Of a DNA stretch of 64,000 nucleotides, positions 1 to 8,848 are shown one piece after another. The position numbers were made by a program, and so were the translations under genes. Under the pieces are notes generated by a model, which did no database searches, had not been told where the DNA came from, and saw nothing but the letters and a program-made list of their open reading frames with translations. Position 1 is the first letter of the stretch. Every line of letters starts with the position of its first letter. Origin of the DNA: Roseateles terrae (GTDB lineage Bacteria; Pseudomonadota; Gammaproteobacteria; Burkholderiales; Burkholderiaceae_C); the NCBI RefSeq assembly GCF_014192155.1, contig NZ_JACHXO010000006.1:1-64000 (forward strand), given 5' to 3'.

Positions 1-160
1 CATTCATTTTCCGTGAGCGTCTAAAGATTTAACCTTCTCAGGTTGCCTCTATTCAGACGCCCACGCTTATTGGCTGTAAATTTTTAAAGATCATCAAAGC
101 GGCTGAGCCGTCTTCGTTGCGTCGCTGTCGACGTTTTGTTTACGTCGTCAGCAGCGCAGA
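1..160 (-). other. Leader of an rRNA operon (16S lies beyond the left edge)
   Basis: Read on the minus strand, this AT-rich stretch carries a boxA-like antitermination motif (TGATCTTTAAAAA, minus strand of 81-93) followed by the kind of leader found before 16S genes in comamonad-type betaproteobacteria. There is no credible coding frame. The 16S gene itself would start left of position 1 and is not visible, so the assignment rests on leader and promoter resemblance. Confidence 0.7.
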
Positions 161-220
161 AGCGAGATTATGAATCATTCTTTATCGTCTCGTCAAGCAG
201 TCAGTGCAAAATATTTTTTA
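160..220 (-). promoter_or_regulatory. Strong rRNA-type promoter with UP element
   Basis: On the minus strand there is a -35 TTGACG (191-196), an 18-nt spacer and a -10 CATAAT (167-172), giving a predicted start near 160. Just upstream is an A/T-only run (208-220) where an rRNA UP element is expected. The promoter points toward the rRNA leader at the left edge. This fits stable-RNA promoters, and the start site is inferred only. Confidence 0.65.
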
Positions 221-673
221 CGCTGTCTGCGAGAGATTCAATCAGAACGTGGCTTTCGCCGTATTCCTGTTATTCAACTTGCTGCTTTCGCGACCTGCTG
301 AACAACTATCTCGCTACCGTGAAACGCAGTATATCGCAGTTTTCACAGCTTGATTTGAATTTAATTTCTTTTCAGATTCAAACTCAAACCAGTCTTCTTA
401 ATCACCGCTTCGTCTTGATTCTGATCCTGCTGCCAGGCCATTCCTTTCGGGGCGCTGGGAGCAATCTCTTCTCAAACCTGCAGGCCCTGCAATATGCAGA
501 GCCGGTGAAAACTGCCTGGCAACCTGTCTAAAGACATGTCGTAAGCAGCGAAGACCGCGAGTCTAGCATGCATTTTTGAGGCCGCACAAGAGCCGCCTGA
601 AAAATTCACCGGATCGCCGTCATTTGGGCGGCAAGAAGTGCGGCAGGGGCGGTCCAGCGGCCGCTCCACGCCT
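221..673. other. Non-coding stretch between ptsI and the rRNA promoter
   Basis: About 450 bases of lower GC than the genes around it, with no reading frame of normal codon character. The part nearest the promoter (about 330-400) is A/T-rich and could hold Fis or other activator sites for the rRNA promoter. An inverted repeat at 573-604 is listed separately. Nothing else is recognised. Confidence 0.6.
573..604. repeat. Imperfect inverted repeat downstream of ptsI
   Basis: TTTTT-G-AGGCCGC, a 6-base loop, GCCGCCT-G-AAAAA. The arms pair with two mismatches. In the ptsI direction the U-run precedes and the A-run follows the hairpin, opposite to an intrinsic terminator, so it may act only as an RNA 3'-end structure. 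Confidence 0.4.
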
Positions 674-2446
674 TCAGTGCAGGCGCTGAGACGCCAGTGC
701 TTCCAGCGCCGTCCGTCCGGGCTCTTCGCTTTCCAGGATCCGGGGGATCGCTGCCGCGAGCCGCTGCGTGTCTGCCCGCAGCACCCGCTGCTTCACCGAC
801 GGAATCTGCGAGGGATGCATGGAGAAGCAGTTCAACCCCATGCCCAACAGCAGGTCAGTGAACAGCGCGTCGCCCGCCATCTCCCCACACACGCTGACGC
901 CCTTCCCGGCCGCGCGGGCCTGGGAGATCGACGATGCAAGCAGATGCAGCACCGCCGGATGCCAGGGGTCATACAGATGAGCCACCGCTTCGTCAGCGCG
1001 GTCAATGGCCAAGGTGTACTGAATCAGGTCGTTGGTGCCGATGGAGATGAAATCCACATGGCGCAGCAGCAAGGGCAGCATCAGCGCCGCCGCCGGCACT
1101 TCCACCATGACCCCCAGCTCCACCAGGCCATACGCCTGCCCGGCATCGTCCAGTTGTTGCTTCACCCGCCGGATGGCGTCCTGCACCTGGCGAATCTCAC
1201 TGAGGTGGGCCACCATCGGCAACAGCAGCTTCACATGTCCGAATGCGCTCGCTCTATATATGGCGCGCAGCTGCTGCCTGAACATACTGGGTTCGGCCAG
1301 GCTCCAGCGGATCGCCCGCAATCCCATGGACGGATTCAGCACATGTTCATGGCGCAGTTCATTCACGCTCATGCGGTCCAGCGGCTTGTCGGCCCCCACA
1401 TCCACCGTCCGGATGGTGACTGGCATGCCGCGCATGGCTTCCACCGCGGCCCGGTAGGCTTCAAACTGCTCATCTTCGCTGGGCAGCTCCCCGTTCCGGT
1501 TCATGAAGAGGAATTCGCTGCGGAACAACCCGACGCCGGTCGCGCCAGCGTCCAGGGCCGGCCCGGTATCTCCGGGCAGCTCGATATTGGCATGCAGTTC
1601 AATGCGCTGCCCATCCAGCGTGATGGCCGGTGTATGCCGCAGGCGGGCCAGGCGCGCACGTTCCAGTTCGGCCTGGCGCTGGCGGAAGCGATATTCCTCC
1701 AGCACGATGGGCGAGGGATTGACGATGACCGTGCCCGCATCTCCGTCGATGATCACCCAGTCGTCCTGCCGGATCAGGCGGGAGGCCTCGCGCGTGCCGA
1801 CCACCGCAGGAATATCCATGCTTCGGGCCACGATGGCGGTATGGGAGGTCTTCCCGCCAATATCGGTGATGAAGCCCTGGAACACACTGCGCTTGAACTG
1901 AATCATGTCGGCCGGCGCAATATCTGCCGCCACCAGCAGCAAGGGATCCTCCCCGGCAAAGTCGCGGGCGACCACGGCGGCCGCACCGGGCGCCCCCTTG
2001 TCCTGCGCATGCGCCAGCGCGGACAGCACCCGCTCAACCACCTGTTCCAGATCGGCCTTGCGTTCGCGGAGGTAGTCGTCCTCCATCTCGTCGAACTGAC
2101 GGGCGAGCACCTCCAGCTGCGCCGACAGCGCCCATTCGGCGTTGTAGTGCCGCTCTTCAATCCACAGCCGGGCGGCATCCACCAGCGCTTCGTCATTGAG
2201 CAGCAGCAGATGGACGTCCAGCAGCGCATCCAGTTCATGGGGGGCGTCCGGCGGCAGGTCGGCCTTGAGCACCTGCAACTCGTGGGTCACCGCATCCCGG
2301 GCTTTGAGCAGCCGGTCGAATTCAGACTCGACCTCGGCCGTGGGGACGAAATAGTGCGCCACGTCCACACGACTGGACGCGACCAGCACAGCGCGGCCGA
2401 TGGCCACGCCACGCGAAACGGGAATGCCAAAGACCTGAAAGCTCAT
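674..2446 (-). CDS. ptsI: PTS enzyme I (phosphoenolpyruvate-protein phosphotransferase)
   Basis: Cytoplasmic first enzyme of the phosphotransferase system. It takes phosphate from PEP onto a histidine and passes it to HPr. The 590 residues match the family's usual length. The phospho-histidine motif GGKTSHTAIVAR is visible with His at about residue 202, and the C-terminal PEP-binding barrel ends with the conserved GVSVCGEMAGD cysteine motif. ptsH and an EIIA gene lie upstream on the same strand but are separated from ptsI by a gene on the opposite strand. ptsI must therefore have its own promoter in the 193-base gap before 2640. With a mannose-type EIIA and no sugar permease nearby, a regulatory PTS role is likely (inference). 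Confidence 0.96.
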   Translation of the reverse strand: MSFQVFGIPVSRGVAIGRAVLVASSRVDVAHYFVPTAEVESEFDRLLKARDAVTHELQVLKADLPPDAPHELDALLDVHLLLLNDEALVDAARLWIEERHYNAEWALSAQLEVLARQFDEMEDDYLRERKADLEQVVERVLSALAHAQDKGAPGAAAVVARDFAGEDPLLLVAADIAPADMIQFKRSVFQGFITDIGGKTSHTAIVARSMDIPAVVGTREASRLIRQDDWVIIDGDAGTVIVNPSPIVLEEYRFRQRQAELERARLARLRHTPAITLDGQRIELHANIELPGDTGPALDAGATGVGLFRSEFLFMNRNGELPSEDEQFEAYRAAVEAMRGMPVTIRTVDVGADKPLDRMSVNELRHEHVLNPSMGLRAIRWSLAEPSMFRQQLRAIYRASAFGHVKLLLPMVAHLSEIRQVQDAIRRVKQQLDDAGQAYGLVELGVMVEVPAAALMLPLLLRHVDFISIGTNDLIQYTLAIDRADEAVAHLYDPWHPAVLHLLASSISQARAAGKGVSVCGEMAGDALFTDLLLGMGLNCFSMHPSQIPSVKQRVLRADTQRLAAAIPRILESEEPGRTALEALASQRLH

Positions 2447-2639
2447 GCGCTGACTGTAGCAGCGCCGCCGGGATCCTTCAGGCCGATCTGGTCACCGCGC
2501 GCAGCCGCCGGTGTGCAGGTGTGACGGCCCTGCGGTGGCGGGCTGGCGCCTCGCTGTCACGATTCGTTCACGGCGGGGTCACTGACAAGTCACCCCGCTC
2601 CCGCAGCATCACGCCATCCCATCCGAACGAGGCTCCGCC

Positions 2640-3491
2640 ATGAGGGATCTGCCGCTGCCGACCTTGCCCTTCTCCGATCTGCGCCCGCCCGAGGCGTCCC
2701 GGAGGTCACTTCCAGTTGCATCCCAAGGGGAGGTTGTGGCGCCTGCGCGCGCTCGCTTCCATGTGGGCTGGGCGAGGTCCGAAGAAGACGTCCGCCAGGC
2801 CCAGCGCCTGAGGTACCGGGTGTTTGTCGAGGAAATGGGCGCCCGCCTGAGCGTGCCCAAGCATGCGCCGAAGGGCCATGACGTCGACATCTTCGATCCC
2901 TTCTGTGAACACCTGTTGGTGCGTCTGCTGGACAAGCATGACCAGCCGGGTGAAGTGATCGGCACCTACCGGGTCTTGACACCGGAAGCGGCCCGCCGCG
3001 CCGGGGGCCTCTACACCGAGACCGAATTCGACCTGACCCGGCTGCGCAGCCTGCGCCCGCGCATGGTGGAACTGGGTCGCTCCTGCGTGCATCCGGACCA
3101 TCGCAATGGCGGCGCCATCATGGCGCTGTGGGGCGCCCTGACCGAGTTCATGATCCGCAATGACCTGGACACGATGATCGGCTGCGCCAGCATCAGCATG
3201 CGCGATGGCGGCCACTATGCCGCCAGCATCTGGAAGCAGCTGGAAGGCCGGCACATGGCCGACATCGAATGGCAGGTGCGGCCGCGGCTGCCGCTGCCGG
3301 TGGACGAGCTGCGCCAGGACCTGACGGTGGAACCGCCGCCGCTGATCAAGGGCTACCTGCGCTGCGGCGCCCGGGTACTGGGCCGTCCGGCCTGGGACCC
3401 TGACTTCAACACCGCCGACCTGCCGATGATGATGCGCATCAGCGACCTGCCGGCCCGGTATCGCCGCCACTTCCTGGGCGGGGACGCGTAA
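2640..3491 (+). CDS. OlsB-like GNAT acyltransferase (ornithine-lipid type)
   Basis: 283 residues, cytoplasmic or membrane-peripheral. The core resembles the OlsB / hemolysin-like N-acyltransferases that attach an acyl chain to ornithine: LRYRVFVEEMGA near residue 60, FDPFCEHLLVR, VIGTYRVL, ELGRSCVHPDHR and the late PPLIKGYLR and FNTADL segments. OlsB makes lyso-ornithine lipid and normally works with OlsA, which is not in this window. The gene lies between ptsI and ptsH on the opposite strand, 15 bases from the end of ptsH (convergent). The ATG was chosen because a weak GAGG lies upstream and the first 45 residues are a plausible extension. The acyl acceptor is inferred, not shown. Confidence 0.8.
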   Translation: MRDLPLPTLPFSDLRPPEASRRSLPVASQGEVVAPARARFHVGWARSEEDVRQAQRLRYRVFVEEMGARLSVPKHAPKGHDVDIFDPFCEHLLVRLLDKHDQPGEVIGTYRVLTPEAARRAGGLYTETEFDLTRLRSLRPRMVELGRSCVHPDHRNGGAIMALWGALTEFMIRNDLDTMIGCASISMRDGGHYAASIWKQLEGRHMADIEWQVRPRLPLPVDELRQDLTVEPPPLIKGYLRCGARVLGRPAWDPDFNTADLPMMMRISDLPARYRRHFLGGDA

Positions 3492-3506
3492 AGCGTCCCG
3501 GGGGCG

Positions 3507-3776
3507 TCACTGCCCTTCGCCGAACTTGTCGTTCACCAGCGCCGTGATGGCGTCGTGGGCGGCCTGTTCGTCCTCACCTTCCGTCTCCAGTTCCACCTGG
3601 GAGCCAATGCCGGCCGCCAGCATCATCACGCCCATGATGCTCTTGGCATTGACGCGACGACCATTGCGGCTGAGGAAGACTTCCGACTTGAACCCACCTG
3701 CCAGCTTGGTCAATTTGGCCGAGGCGCGGGCATGCAGCCCCAGCTTGTTGCTGATGGTGAGCGTGGACTTGATCAT
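3507..3776 (-). CDS. ptsH: HPr phosphocarrier protein
   Basis: 89-residue cytoplasmic phosphocarrier between enzyme I and EIIA proteins. The active-site histidine sits in LGLHARA (His15), and the regulatory serine region NAKSIMGVM places Ser46 exactly where HPr kinase would phosphorylate it. The start overlaps the stop of the upstream EIIA gene (ATGA), which indicates translational coupling. The gene ends 15 bases from the convergent acyltransferase gene. Confidence 0.96.
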   Translation of the reverse strand: MIKSTLTISNKLGLHARASAKLTKLAGGFKSEVFLSRNGRRVNAKSIMGVMMLAAGIGSQVELETEGEDEQAAHDAITALVNDKFGEGQ

Positions 3777-4183
3777 GAGCAGGAACGTTCAGGCGGAGGG
3801 TGGGTCGGCTGTTCACACACGATGCCCTGCAAGCCGCCCTGGCTGGCGCGCTGCATCAGCGCCTCCAGCCCTTCGCCGGCATAACAGAGCGAACGCCACA
3901 GCATAGGCACATTCACACCTGCCAATACCTTGACCTGTTCGCCCTGCAGACGCAGCGCTGCATTGGACGGGGTGGCGCCATAGACATCGGTCAACACCAG
4001 GGTCTGCACATGTCCGGAGGCCAGGATCAGGGCCCGGGCGCGCGCTTCCACCTCGTCGGCGCCCATATCGGGCGTCACGTCCAGCACGCTCAACTGCAGC
4101 GAGCAATGCGGGAAGGTGTGCTCGGCCACCTCTTTCAAGGCGGACGCAAGTGGCGCGTGGGCGATCAATAACAAGCCGGACAT
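3773..4183 (-). CDS. PTS EIIA, mannose family
   Basis: 136-residue EIIA(Man)-type protein. It receives phosphate from HPr on His9 in LLIAHAPLASAL, and the family signature DVYGATPSNAA is present in the middle. No IIB, IIC or IID permease genes are nearby, so it is probably part of a regulatory PTS rather than a sugar transporter (inference from context). The start was set at MSGLLLIAHA because the frame could extend upstream to 4273 but the extra residues are not family-like. The stop overlaps the ptsH start by 4 bases. Confidence 0.9.
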   Translation of the reverse strand: MSGLLLIAHAPLASALKEVAEHTFPHCSLQLSVLDVTPDMGADEVEARARALILASGHVQTLVLTDVYGATPSNAALRLQGEQVKVLAGVNVPMLWRSLCYAGEGLEALMQRASQGGLQGIVCEQPTHPPPERSCS

Positions 4184-4253
4184 GGATCCATTATCGCCAT
4201 TCGTCCCATTGAAGGTGCGAGACGCGCCCGCACACCGGCCAACATAATGGGGA

Positions 4254-4868
4254 ATGATCTTCCTGACGTTCACGGGCCGATCGCCGGCCGCCCCGCCCCC
4301 TGGAACGCGTCATCATGCGCCAGGTACAAGCCCGCGGCTGACCGCCGTCGGACTGAGGGCGCTGATGGCGCTGATGGTGCTGACCGCTTTCGGAACGGCT
4401 TGCACGCCTGCCCTGGACTGGCGGCAGGTCACGCCCGAAGGCGCCGGTCTTCAGCTGATGTTTCCCTGCAAGCCGGAGCGGGAGTCCCGCTCCCAGCCCG
4501 GCCCCTCCGGCGCCCCGATGACGGTGCAGACCGCCAGCTGCAAAGCGGGGCAAGGCCAGTACTCACTGACGTGGGTCGACCTCGGCGATGCCACCCAGGT
4601 GTCGGCCGCGCTGCAGCGAATGCGCGACCGCATGGGCCAGCTGCTGGCCCCGGGACCGACGGCTGACCTGAAACTCCGGGGCATGACCCCTCTGCCGGCC
4701 GCCGGCCAGCAACGTTTCTCCGCCCGACCGGGGGAGCCCTCCCAGGTGGTCCGACAGGCCGTGTTTGCCAGAGGTACGCGGGTCTATCAACTCCTGATGC
4801 AAAGCAGCCGGCCTGACGACGAGGCCTGGGATGTCTTCGTCAGCTCTATCGCCCTGGCGCCGCAGTGA
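4254..4868 (+). CDS. Predicted lipoprotein of unknown function
   Basis: 204 residues with an N-terminal hydrophobic segment (LRALMALMVLTAFGTAC) ending in a lipobox-like TAC, so Cys at about residue 50 would be lipidated and the protein anchored facing the periplasm. The mature part contains two further cysteines and no domain I recognise. The start is uncertain. ATG 4254 gives a long n-region, while an internal ATG at 4365 would leave a signal lacking positive charges. It is divergent from the EIIA gene (70-base gap), and its stop overlaps the start of the CoA-transferase gene (GTGA), suggesting cotranscription. Confidence 0.7.
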   Translation: MIFLTFTGRSPAAPPPGTRHHAPGTSPRLTAVGLRALMALMVLTAFGTACTPALDWRQVTPEGAGLQLMFPCKPERESRSQPGPSGAPMTVQTASCKAGQGQYSLTWVDLGDATQVSAALQRMRDRMGQLLAPGPTADLKLRGMTPLPAAGQQRFSARPGEPSQVVRQAVFARGTRVYQLLMQSSRPDDEAWDVFVSSIALAPQ

Positions 4869-6187
4869 GCGCTCCACAATCTCCGCCCATGACTTCACAA
4901 GCGACGACGCCTCCCACCTCCGCAGCCGCGGCGCCTTCCGCCCCCTCAGCGCCCATGGCGCTGCAAGGCGTGCGGGTGCTGGACCTCTCCCGCGTGCTGG
5001 CCGGGCCCTGGTGCAGCCAGACCCTGGCCGACCTGGGCGCCGATGTGATCAAGGTCGAACGTCCGCCTTCCGCCGGCCACCCGGGCGGCGACGACACCCG
5101 CGGCTGGGGCCCGCCCTACCTGAAGGACACCGAGGGCGGGGATACGTCCGAGGCAGCCTATTACCTCGGTGCCAACCGCAACAAGCGCTCGATCGCGATC
5201 GACATCGCCCAGCCGCAGGGTCAGGCGCTGATCCGGGAACTGGCGGCCCAGTCGGACGTGCTGCTGGAAAACTACAAGGTCGGCGACCTGGCCCGTTACG
5301 GCCTGGACGCTCCGGCGCTGCTGGCACTCAATCCACGCCTGGTCTTTTGCTCGGTCACCGGCTTCGGTCAGAGTGGTCCTTACAGCGACCGCGCGGGATA
5401 TGACTATGCGGTGCAAGGCCTGGGCGGCCTGATGAGCGTCACCGGCGAGCGGGATGCGCTGCCGGGCGGCGGGCCGCAGAAGGTGGGCGTTGCCGTGGCC
5501 GACCTGTTCACCGGCATGTATGCGACGGTGGCCATCCTGGCGGCGCTGCGCCACCGGGACGCCACCGGCCAGGGGCAGGTCATCGACATGGCCCTGCTGG
5601 ACACCCAGGTGGCGATGCTGGCGAACCTGGGCGCCAACTACCTCTGCACCGGCCAGGCACCCCGGCGAATGGGCAATGCGCATCAGAACATCGTCCCGTA
5701 CCAGACCTTCCAGGCCACGGACGGCCACCTGATCGTGGCGGTCGGCAACGACCGTCAATTCGCCAAGTTCTGCGAGATCCTGGGCCACCCCGACTGGGCG
5801 CAGGACGCACGCTTTGCCACCAATGCCCAGCGTGTGCGCCATCGCGACGTCCTCGTGCCGCTGCTCGCCGAGTGCATCGCCACCCAGCCGCGCCAGCACT
5901 GGCTGACCGCGATGGAAGCCGCCAAGGTACCCGGCGGTGCCATCAACGATCTGGCGGAGGTGTTCGACGATCCGCAGGTCCACCATCGCGGCATGGTGGT
6001 GCCGATGGACCATCCCCTCACCGACCGGCTGCGTCTGGTGGGCAGCCCGATGAAGCTTTCCGCCACCCCGGTGGCGTACCGCTTGCCCCCTCCGCTGCTG
6101 GGACAACATACCGAGGCCATCCTGGCGGAACTGGGCCACACGGCCGACACCATTGCCGCCTGGCGCCAGCAAGGAGTGATTGCATGA
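4865..6187 (+). CDS. CaiB/BaiF (family III) CoA-transferase
   Basis: 440 residues. Family III transferases move CoA between carboxylic acids through an aspartyl-CoA intermediate. The family opening LQGVRVLDLSRVLAGPW, the segment FGQSGPY, and DMALLDTQVA, containing the probable catalytic aspartate, are visible. Cytoplasmic; the substrate is unknown. The GTG start overlaps the upstream lipoprotein stop. The first 30 residues are Ala/Pro/Ser-rich, and ATG 4955, at the first conserved segment, is an alternative start. The stop overlaps the hydrolase start (ATGA), so the three genes look like one operon. Confidence 0.9.
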   Translation: MSAPQSPPMTSQATTPPTSAAAAPSAPSAPMALQGVRVLDLSRVLAGPWCSQTLADLGADVIKVERPPSAGHPGGDDTRGWGPPYLKDTEGGDTSEAAYYLGANRNKRSIAIDIAQPQGQALIRELAAQSDVLLENYKVGDLARYGLDAPALLALNPRLVFCSVTGFGQSGPYSDRAGYDYAVQGLGGLMSVTGERDALPGGGPQKVGVAVADLFTGMYATVAILAALRHRDATGQGQVIDMALLDTQVAMLANLGANYLCTGQAPRRMGNAHQNIVPYQTFQATDGHLIVAVGNDRQFAKFCEILGHPDWAQDARFATNAQRVRHRDVLVPLLAECIATQPRQHWLTAMEAAKVPGGAINDLAEVFDDPQVHHRGMVVPMDHPLTDRLRLVGSPMKLSATPVAYRLPPPLLGQHTEAILAELGHTADTIAAWRQQGVIA

Positions 6188-7095
6188 GTCTGCCCGCGAA
6201 CCCACCGAAGTCGCCAACATCGCCGACCTCGCCAAGCGCGCCGAGTTCCCCCAATGCGCCGGTTGCGCCGGCTGCGCCCAATGCGCCAGAGGTGTCGAAA
6301 GCGTCACCCGCCCCGCGCGGGGCCGCCATCGTGCTGGTCCACGGCGCCTGGGGCGGCGCCTGGGTCTGGCAGCGGGTGCTGGGTCCCCTGCGCGAGGCGG
6401 GTCACCGGGTGTTTGCGGTGAGCCTGAGCGGCGTCGGCGAGCGCGCCCATCAGCCGTCGAAGGACATCACGCTGCAGACCCATATCGATGATGTGAAGGC
6501 GGTGATCGACTGCGAGGAGCTGACGGACGTCGTCCTGGTCGGCCACAGCTACAGCGGCATGGTGATCACCGGGGTGGCGGACCAGATGCGGGATCGCATC
6601 GCCCAGCTGGTGTATCTGGATGCGGTCGTGCCGCTGCCTGGCGAATCCTGGTCCAGCCGACACACGGAAGAGACGCGGCAGCAGCGCCGGGCGCTGATCC
6701 AGGCCCATGGCCATCTGCCGGACACGCCGCCGCAGGGCATGGGCCTCAATGCCGACGACTTTGCCTGGGTGGAGCGCCGCCAGCGGCCGCATCCCGGGGG
6801 CGTCTATGACAGCCCGCTGTCCTTTGATGCCACCGCCTGGCAGGCGCTGCCCAGGACCTTCATTGACTGTAACCGTCCGGCCCTGCTGACCATTGCCGAC
6901 TTCCGGAAACGGGTCCGGGAACAGCCAGGATGGCAGGTGTTCGAAATTCCGACCGGCCACGACGCGATGATCTCCGCCGCGCCTGCGCTGCTGGACATCC
7001 TGTTGCCGTTGGCGGCCTCGCAAATCGCCGCACAGGCGACTGTTTCACCCGGAACAGCGTCTCCATCCGCCCCCGGCCAGGCCTCGACGCGCTGA
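6184..7095 (+). CDS. Alpha/beta hydrolase
   Basis: 303 residues. The hydrolase core starts near residue 43 (IVLVHGAWGGAWVW, oxyanion region) and has the nucleophile elbow GHSYSG with the catalytic serine, plus a C-terminal histidine in PTGHDAM. The family covers esterases and C-C hydrolases of the salicylate-esterase or hydroxynitrile-lyase type. The first 40 residues are a Pro/Ser/Ala low-complexity segment not expected in such enzymes, and the C-terminus has another Ala/Ser/Pro tail. The ATG overlaps the CoA-transferase stop. The substrate is unknown. Confidence 0.85.
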   Translation: MSLPANPPKSPTSPTSPSAPSSPNAPVAPAAPNAPEVSKASPAPRGAAIVLVHGAWGGAWVWQRVLGPLREAGHRVFAVSLSGVGERAHQPSKDITLQTHIDDVKAVIDCEELTDVVLVGHSYSGMVITGVADQMRDRIAQLVYLDAVVPLPGESWSSRHTEETRQQRRALIQAHGHLPDTPPQGMGLNADDFAWVERRQRPHPGGVYDSPLSFDATAWQALPRTFIDCNRPALLTIADFRKRVREQPGWQVFEIPTGHDAMISAAPALLDILLPLAASQIAAQATVSPGTASPSAPGQASTR

Positions 7096-7182
7096 CGCTT
7101 CCAGGCGTCAGCGCTGCCCAGGAAAAGTGCGCCATCCCACGTTCGCCAACCTGTTCGCTCTCCGCATTTCGTGAGAAATTCA

Positions 7183-7213
7183 CGGTGTAACAGGGCGTGT
7201 CAAATGTACACCG
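7183..7213. promoter_or_regulatory. Inverted repeat, possible operator
   Basis: CGGTGTA and TACACCG form perfect 7-base arms separated by 17 bases, about 100 bases upstream of the kinase-like gene and in an otherwise unremarkable 215-base gap. The symmetry suggests a dimeric regulator site, but no regulator gene is adjacent. Confidence 0.3.
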
Positions 7214-7310
7214 AGTCGGGGGATGGACGCTGTTCAGCCCGCTCGGAACCATGGCGCCCTCTGACCGCGGCGGCCGATCGCGGCATAAATCACAAAAACC
7301 TCGAGAAGCC

Positions 7311-8699
7311 ATGCCCAGCTCACCCCCGAACGCTGCAGGGACAGCCGCCGCCAATGACATGGCGTCGCGGATGAACGACGCCCAGTGGGGAGAGATCGTC
7401 CAGCAGCTGGGCGCGGAGATCGCCGGGCCGCTGAGCACTGCCCTGGAGCGCATCCAGGAGCTGATCAGCACCGGCCAGATCGACCGTCAGGGGCTGCGGG
7501 TGCTGCGGGAGTCGGTGGCCCAGGCCCGCGAAGCCGGCATGGTGACGCAGCAGCTGTCTCGTCTGGCGTCCGGGCGGCTGCGGCTCTCCCGCGAGCGGGT
7601 GCACCTGACGCAGGTGATGCGCGGCGTGCTGGCCCAGCGCAGCCGGGAAACCCAGGCGCGCGGCATCCAGGTGCGGCAGATGCTGCAACCGATCGAGATC
7701 ATGACGGACGGCTCGCTGCTGTTCTCGCTGCTCAATGCGGTGATGGACTGGGCGCTGTGCAACACCCATTCATCGCTCGAGATGCGGCTGGATGTGACGC
7801 CGTGGCCGGCCAAGGCCCGGCTGGTCTGCCGGTTTGCCCACCGCTCGCTGGATCTGGGCAGCGCGCCGACGGTGACCTTGTCGGACACACCGGAATCGCT
7901 GAACTCGCTCACCTGGCGGCTCATCGAGCAGACCGCACTGACGATGGGCGTGCTGCCCCTGCGCGAAGACGAAGCGGGCATCACCCTGCTGACGCTGGAG
8001 TTTCCGCACATTGCGACCGAAGAGCGCCCGGGACCGTCCGCGGCCGCGGGAACGTCCTCGCAGTCGCCGTCTCCAGGTGGCGTGGGCGCGGCAAACGGCG
8101 GGGGTTCGGGCAGCGGTGGCAGCGGTGGCGGTCTGCGCGGCGTGTCGAGCAGCGCCAGTGGCGCCAGCGGCACTGGTGTGAGCGGCTCGGCGCACGGTTC
8201 CGCCTACACACCGTCGCACTTGCCTTCGCAATCGCCGTCGCTCACGCCCTCCTTCTCTCCGTCCCGCTCGCCCTCGGTCTCCCAACTGCTGGACCAGGGC
8301 GACTCACTGCCTGGCCACAACTCCAAGCCCTTGGCGGGTTGCCATCTCTTGATCATCTCGGCTCGCAAGGACGTGCGCCAGGAGATCCAGGACGCGGTGC
8401 GCCACATGGGACTGATCATCGACACCGTCGGATCGATGAACGAGGCTCTCGCCTTCTGCGAGGAAGGCCTGCCGCACGGCATCGCCTTCGAGCAGTCGCT
8501 GCACGGCGCCGACTTCGACCGCCTGCATGCCGACATCACCGCCGAGGTGCCCGGTTTCAGCTTCATCGAGGTGCGGGACGGCGAGCAGCCGACCCAGCTC
8601 TCCACCGCCACGCCGGACCGGCTGGCTCGCATCGCCCGCAGCAACCTGACAGATGCGTTGCCCTCGGTGCTGCTGTTCGAGCTGTCCAAGGCGATCTGA
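7311..8699 (+). CDS. Degenerate hybrid histidine-kinase-like protein
   Basis: 462 residues, no membrane segments. The N-terminal part is helical and reads like a dimerisation helix pair (GAEIAGPLSTALERI) in which the expected phospho-histidine is absent. The following domain resembles an HATPase N-box (LLFSLLNAVMDWA) without visible G-boxes. A long Gly/Ser/Pro linker (about residues 245-335) joins it to a receiver-like C-terminus (CHLLIISARKDVRQEI...) that lacks the phospho-aspartate. Both halves therefore look catalytically dead. The start was set at ATG 7311, which has AGAAG upstream; a GTG at 7197 is possible but unconvincing. The function is unknown; scaffold or decoy roles are inference. 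Confidence 0.6.
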   Translation: MPSSPPNAAGTAAANDMASRMNDAQWGEIVQQLGAEIAGPLSTALERIQELISTGQIDRQGLRVLRESVAQAREAGMVTQQLSRLASGRLRLSRERVHLTQVMRGVLAQRSRETQARGIQVRQMLQPIEIMTDGSLLFSLLNAVMDWALCNTHSSLEMRLDVTPWPAKARLVCRFAHRSLDLGSAPTVTLSDTPESLNSLTWRLIEQTALTMGVLPLREDEAGITLLTLEFPHIATEERPGPSAAAGTSSQSPSPGGVGAANGGGSGSGGSGGGLRGVSSSASGASGTGVSGSAHGSAYTPSHLPSQSPSLTPSFSPSRSPSVSQLLDQGDSLPGHNSKPLAGCHLLIISARKDVRQEIQDAVRHMGLIIDTVGSMNEALAFCEEGLPHGIAFEQSLHGADFDRLHADITAEVPGFSFIEVRDGEQPTQLSTATPDRLARIARSNLTDALPSVLLFELSKAI

Positions 8700-8848
8700 T
8701 CCGCCATTCGCCATTCGCCCTGCAGTCCTGCATCCCGGCGCCTCGATCGGCTGGAGCGCGCGCCTTCTCCGAGTACCCGGTTTCGCCGCGTGTCCGGCTT
8801 TGACCGTGCGCAGGCACGGCCGGGGCGGCCTGTCCTACACTTGGGCGC

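Noticed and set aside
136..531. 131-residue plus-strand frame at the left edge
   Set aside because: It lies over the rRNA promoter and leader, with Ser/Leu-rich non-protein-like composition and no ribosome site.
573..604. Inverted repeat as ptsI terminator
   Set aside because: The U and A runs are on the wrong sides for an intrinsic terminator in the ptsI direction.
638..2524. 628-residue open frame opposite ptsI
   Set aside because: It is a mirror frame of the clear ptsI gene, with His/Gln/Arg-rich composition typical of antisense frames in GC-rich DNA.
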